From the NCBI GenBank assembly GCA_905199445.1, contig CAJKGK010000001.1:186001-250000 (forward strand): a stretch of 64,000 nt of DNA. The letters are read 5' to 3'. Shown in pieces: positions 61,217-64,000 of the stretch. Position 1 is the first letter of the stretch. Each line of letters starts with the position of its first letter. The DNA comes from an uncultured Lachnospiraceae bacterium. Lineage in GTDB: Bacteria > Bacillota > Clostridia > Lachnospirales > Lachnospiraceae. The notes under the pieces are model-generated. The model worked only from the letters and a program-made list of their open reading frames with translations, had not been told where the DNA came from and made no database searches. Position numbers and translations under genes: made by a program.

Positions 61217-61230
61217 AACAGCACAGCCAT

Positions 61231-61271
61231 ACTGACTCAGGTACCGTCACACAATATACACCTGAGTCAGT
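61231..61271 (+). terminator. Stem-loop after the LytTR regulator gene
   Basis: ACTGACTCAGGT and ACCTGAGTCAGT form a perfect 12-bp stem with a 17-base loop, 15 bases past the stop. A T-run comes only about 14 bases later, so it may be a weak terminator. The rest of the gap to 61399 shows no gene. Confidence 0.6.
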
Positions 61272-61399
61272 CGTTCTATACCTATTTTTTCCAGCACTAC
61301 ATCATCTGCCCAGGCCTTGATCCAATATTTTTTCAAAGCCTGTATTTTAAGGACAGCTTTTCGTCCGCCTTGCAGTCTGTTACATTTTTAAATTTCATT

Positions 61400-63754
61400 C
61401 TATGCCTCGTATCTGACACCCATGTTCTGCCGGCGCACATCCAGCCATTTCATCAACATCATCAGCGCATTCATCAACGGATATGTCAGCACCAGGACAG
61501 GTACTAAAAACAACATCCGCCACTGGAAAATCGTAGTCACATCAAACAGACCGCCAAAGAACAGCACACCTGCCGAAAACAGCCCGATACACACACCGCA
61601 CAGCAGCTTACGCTTGCCGTTTAACGGACTGGATACCTTTACAAGTACAAGCATACTGATAAATCCGGCCACAATCAGGTTATATGTGTATACAATCTCG
61701 GCGCTCAACCCGAAGAAAGTACCAAAGACCTGATTAATCAGCATATCAATCACCATCACCAGCGCACCTGGAAGGGCAAACCTTAGAACACTCTTTAAGA
61801 AACCTTCCTGAGTAACTGTCTCTGTCTGCTCCAAAGCCATAAAGAAGCTGGGAAGCCCAATAGCTGTGGCACTGATCAGTGTCAGATGAATGGGAATAAA
61901 CGGATAAGTTCTTCCCAGAATAATAAAAATCACACAAAGCAAAACTGAATAAATTGTCTTTGTCAGATACAGGGCGCTGACTCTTTCAATATTTGAAATA
62001 ATCATACGGCCTTCGCGGACAATGTCTTTCATACATGCAAAATCCGAATCCAGCAAAACAATATGGGCCACCTGCTTGGCTGCATCGGAACCGGCAGCCA
62101 TGGCGATACCACAATCGGCATCCTTTAAGGCCAAAACATCGTTGACACCATCGCCAACCATCCCCACGACCTTGCCGTCAGCCTGATAAGCCTTGATAAT
62201 CCGCTGCTTCTGTTCAGGCGTCACACGCCCGTAAACCGTATATTTTCCAACGGCTTCAATCAAATCTGCATCATCTTCCGGAAGCTTTGTGGCATCAATA
62301 TATTTTTCGCCATTAGCCAGACCGGCCTCCACAGCGATATGGGATACCGTGGCCGGATTATCACCGGAAATCACCTTGACAGCCACATCCTGGCTGGCAA
62401 AATACTCAAAGGTCGACCGGGCCTCAGTCCGAATACAATCCGAGATAAGAATCAGCCCCACTGGACTTACATCCTCAATGGTCTCATCTTCGCTGGAAAT
62501 ACGGCCGGCCTGCGCCAGAAGGAGGACTCTAAGTCCCTGTTCCGAATAAGGCGCTGCCTTCTGCGCCAGCGTTTCATCCCCCTTCATAATAAATTCAGGA
62601 GCACCCAGTACATAGGATCCATGATCCTCAAAACTGATAGCTCTGAATTTTCTAGCAGAAGAAAAAGGAATCGCATCTGTCACGTTCCAATTTTTTGTAT
62701 TGGAAAAATAATTCATCAGCGCCGTCTGCGTACTGTTAACATCATCAAAAGCAAATGCGATTTCATTCATTGCTGTGCGGATCTCCTCCGCAGTATGACT
62801 TCCCAGGGGAATGATATCCGTAACTTCCAGCTCACCGGTAGTGATGGTGCCCGTTTTATCTGTACACAACACATTGACTCTGGCCAGAGCTTCAATAGCT
62901 TCCATTTCCTGAACAAGCGCCCGTTTGCCTGCCAGACGTCCCACACCCAGAATAAAGGAAATACTTGTAAGCAGCACAAGCCCTTCCGGTATCATACCGA
63001 TCACACCGGAAACGGTGCTCACAATAGCATCCGCCAGAGTTGTTCCTTCCACATTTTGCTGCGAAATAAACAAAAGAATCCCCACGGGAATAATAATAAA
63101 GCCAACCACCTTAATAATTCGCTTGATAGAATCCTGCATTTCCGAAGTGGCCCGTTTTTTGTCTCTGGCCTGGTTGGCAAGTACAGTAGCATAATTATCC
63201 TTTCCCACATGCTCTACTTTGGCCAGTCCGCTGCCGGCCACCAGATAGCTGCCGGAAAATAAGGCATCTCCTGCCTTTTTCTTCACCGGCTTTGACTCAC
63301 CGGTAATCATAGATTCATTGACCTCTATACCTGAAGATTCCAGCACAATACTATCCGCACTGATCTGATTGCCGCTTTCTACCGCAATGACATCGTCCAT
63401 GACAATTTCTTCAATGGGGATCTCACTGCGCTGTCCCTCTCTGATCACGGTCGCTTTTGTGGCAGTAATGACCGCCAGACCATCCACAAGCTTTTTAACC
63501 TTCAGCTCCTGAATGATCCCAATGATCGTGTTCACAATCATAACCCCGAGAAAAGTCAGATTCTTAATCTGACCGGTAAATAAAATCAATCCTCCAAGAA
63601 ACAGGTTTAAAAAGTTAAAATAAGTCAGCGTATGGGTACGCACAATCTGGGAAGTTGTTTTTGATACACTGTTATTCGTCTCATTTACAAGGCCCTGCGC
63701 CACTCTCTGGCGGACCTCCTCATGGGTCAGACCTTTATAAGTTTCTTTGTCCAT
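61400..63754 (-). CDS. Cation-transporting P-type ATPase, CtpE-like (probably Ca2+)
   Basis: 784 aa. The phosphorylation motif CTDKTGTIT, actuator MITGESKP, hinge MVGDGVND and the membrane motif MIPEGLVLLTS are intact. The PEGL in place of PEGLP-type Ca/Mg or CPx heavy-metal motifs, with no N-terminal metal domain, fits the CtpE group, known for calcium uptake. Eight to ten membrane helices. It stands alone, after metA. Ion choice is from family resemblance. Confidence 0.87.
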   Translation of the reverse strand: MDKETYKGLTHEEVRQRVAQGLVNETNNSVSKTTSQIVRTHTLTYFNFLNLFLGGLILFTGQIKNLTFLGVMIVNTIIGIIQELKVKKLVDGLAVITATKATVIREGQRSEIPIEEIVMDDVIAVESGNQISADSIVLESSGIEVNESMITGESKPVKKKAGDALFSGSYLVAGSGLAKVEHVGKDNYATVLANQARDKKRATSEMQDSIKRIIKVVGFIIIPVGILLFISQQNVEGTTLADAIVSTVSGVIGMIPEGLVLLTSISFILGVGRLAGKRALVQEMEAIEALARVNVLCTDKTGTITTGELEVTDIIPLGSHTAEEIRTAMNEIAFAFDDVNSTQTALMNYFSNTKNWNVTDAIPFSSARKFRAISFEDHGSYVLGAPEFIMKGDETLAQKAAPYSEQGLRVLLLAQAGRISSEDETIEDVSPVGLILISDCIRTEARSTFEYFASQDVAVKVISGDNPATVSHIAVEAGLANGEKYIDATKLPEDDADLIEAVGKYTVYGRVTPEQKQRIIKAYQADGKVVGMVGDGVNDVLALKDADCGIAMAAGSDAAKQVAHIVLLDSDFACMKDIVREGRMIISNIERVSALYLTKTIYSVLLCVIFIILGRTYPFIPIHLTLISATAIGLPSFFMALEQTETVTQEGFLKSVLRFALPGALVMVIDMLINQVFGTFFGLSAEIVYTYNLIVAGFISMLVLVKVSSPLNGKRKLLCGVCIGLFSAGVLFFGGLFDVTTIFQWRMLFLVPVLVLTYPLMNALMMLMKWLDVRRQNMGVRYEA

Positions 63755-63775
63755 GCTATCTTTCTTTCTGCAAAA

Positions 63776-63791
63776 CCGCAGGCTGCTGCGG
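63776..63791 (-). terminator. Short terminator-like hairpin after metA
   Basis: CCGCAG/CTGCGG with a 4-base loop, followed on the minus strand by TTTTGC. It lies between the metA stop and the P-type ATPase start. Confidence 0.45.
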
Positions 63792-63856
63792 CCTTAAAGT
63801 GTGTTTTGCAAAACCCACTGCTCAAGGTTAACGGGTAACTTCAGATCTGCGCTCTA

Positions 63857-64000
63857 TTATATTTGTTCTCTATTATAGGGTGTGGTCTGATAAACAAAAT
63901 AATTCAGCCAGTTGGAATAAATCCACTGTCCGTGAGAACGCCAGCAAAGGACTGGTGTCTTTTGAGGGTCATCATCCGGGAAATAATGCTTTGGAATATC
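63857..64000 (-). CDS. metA: Homoserine O-acyltransferase (MetA), C-terminal part (cut by window edge)
   Basis: The last 47 residues run from the window edge to a TAA at 63857 and read DIPKHYFPDDDPQKTPVLCW then SNWLNYFVYQTTPYN, the typical C-terminus of the MetA family (HxxLFSNWLNYYVYQxTPY). MetA activates homoserine with succinyl- or acetyl-CoA for methionine synthesis. The catalytic part is outside the window. Confidence 0.9.
   Translation of the reverse strand, partial: DIPKHYFPDDDPQKTPVLCWRSHGQWIYSNWLNYFVYQTTPYNREQI

Noticed and set aside
62339..63262. 307-aa plus-strand frame opposite the P-type ATPase
   Set aside because: Antisense shadow of conserved ATPase motifs; no plausible protein features.
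1..64000. CRISPR arrays, tRNA/rRNA genes, insertion sequences, prophage
   Set aside because: I found no regular repeat-spacer pattern, cloverleaf, transposase, integrase or phage structural gene.

Overview
The window looks like chromosome of a Gram-positive, spore-forming anaerobe of the Clostridia, most likely Lachnospiraceae. The reasons are strong AGGAGG-type ribosome sites with frequent TTG and GTG starts, pyruvate formate-lyase, the SleC and Csp germination proteins, a ZTP riboswitch and an agr-type peptide signalling locus. I cannot fix the genus. I see no tRNA, rRNA, insertion sequence, phage or CRISPR array. Both ends cut genes: atpA on the left, metA on the right.

Layout. 0-2.3 kb: F-type ATP synthase genes B-E-F-H-A on the minus strand. 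2.6-12 kb: LysR regulator, intracellular GH5 glycosidase, and housekeeping genes (lysA, ilvE, folA, pepT, a RelA/SpoT-type synthetase, hflX). 12-19 kb: TPR membrane protein, an unusual RnfC-RnfD-like fusion, a Csp-type subtilisin protease and a coiled-coil M23 peptidase. 19-28.5 kb: MacB/FtsX-type ABC transporter with a giant coiled coil, pflB behind a ZTP riboswitch, and an ECF sigma/anti-sigma pair. 28.7-33.8 kb: MATE exporter, flavoprotein, LrgAB, esterase. 33.9-46.6 kb: a long minus-strand catabolic cluster (deoC, Fe-alcohol dehydrogenase, GH105, sugar kinase, SMP-30 lactonase, ABC sugar importer, UroD-like methyltransferase, M20 peptidase, cysteine desulfidase-like protein), divergent from a GntR/UTRA regulator. 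It carries a deletion scar where a zinc alcohol dehydrogenase was lost. 47.7-53.3 kb: pepQ, a candidate small RNA, HPr, dapF, GNAT and sleC. 61.4-64 kb: CtpE-like P-type ATPase and the end of metA.

The most interesting part is 53.3-61.2 kb, whose 56.4-61.2 kb core is much more AT-rich than its surroundings. It holds an AgrB-like protease, an AgrC-like kinase, a LytTR response regulator, an AgrD-like 52-aa peptide, a PqqD-like protein, a SPASM radical SAM enzyme, a second tiny peptide of 28 aa and two ABC exporter half-transporters. The AgrD-like gene is the first gene of the radical SAM operon. The promoters of that operon and of agrB have the same layout to the base: two TAAACG repeats 21 bp apart, then exactly 32 bp to a TATAAT box. 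This predicts a self-inducing, quorum-controlled radical SAM peptide system, possibly one whose signal peptide is itself modified.

Genes that probably work together across the window are Csp with SleC (spore cortex hydrolysis; both have a GATGCATAYACTA element upstream), pflB with its ZTP riboswitch (formate supply for one-carbon metabolism) and the 33.9-46.6 kb cluster with its GntR regulator.
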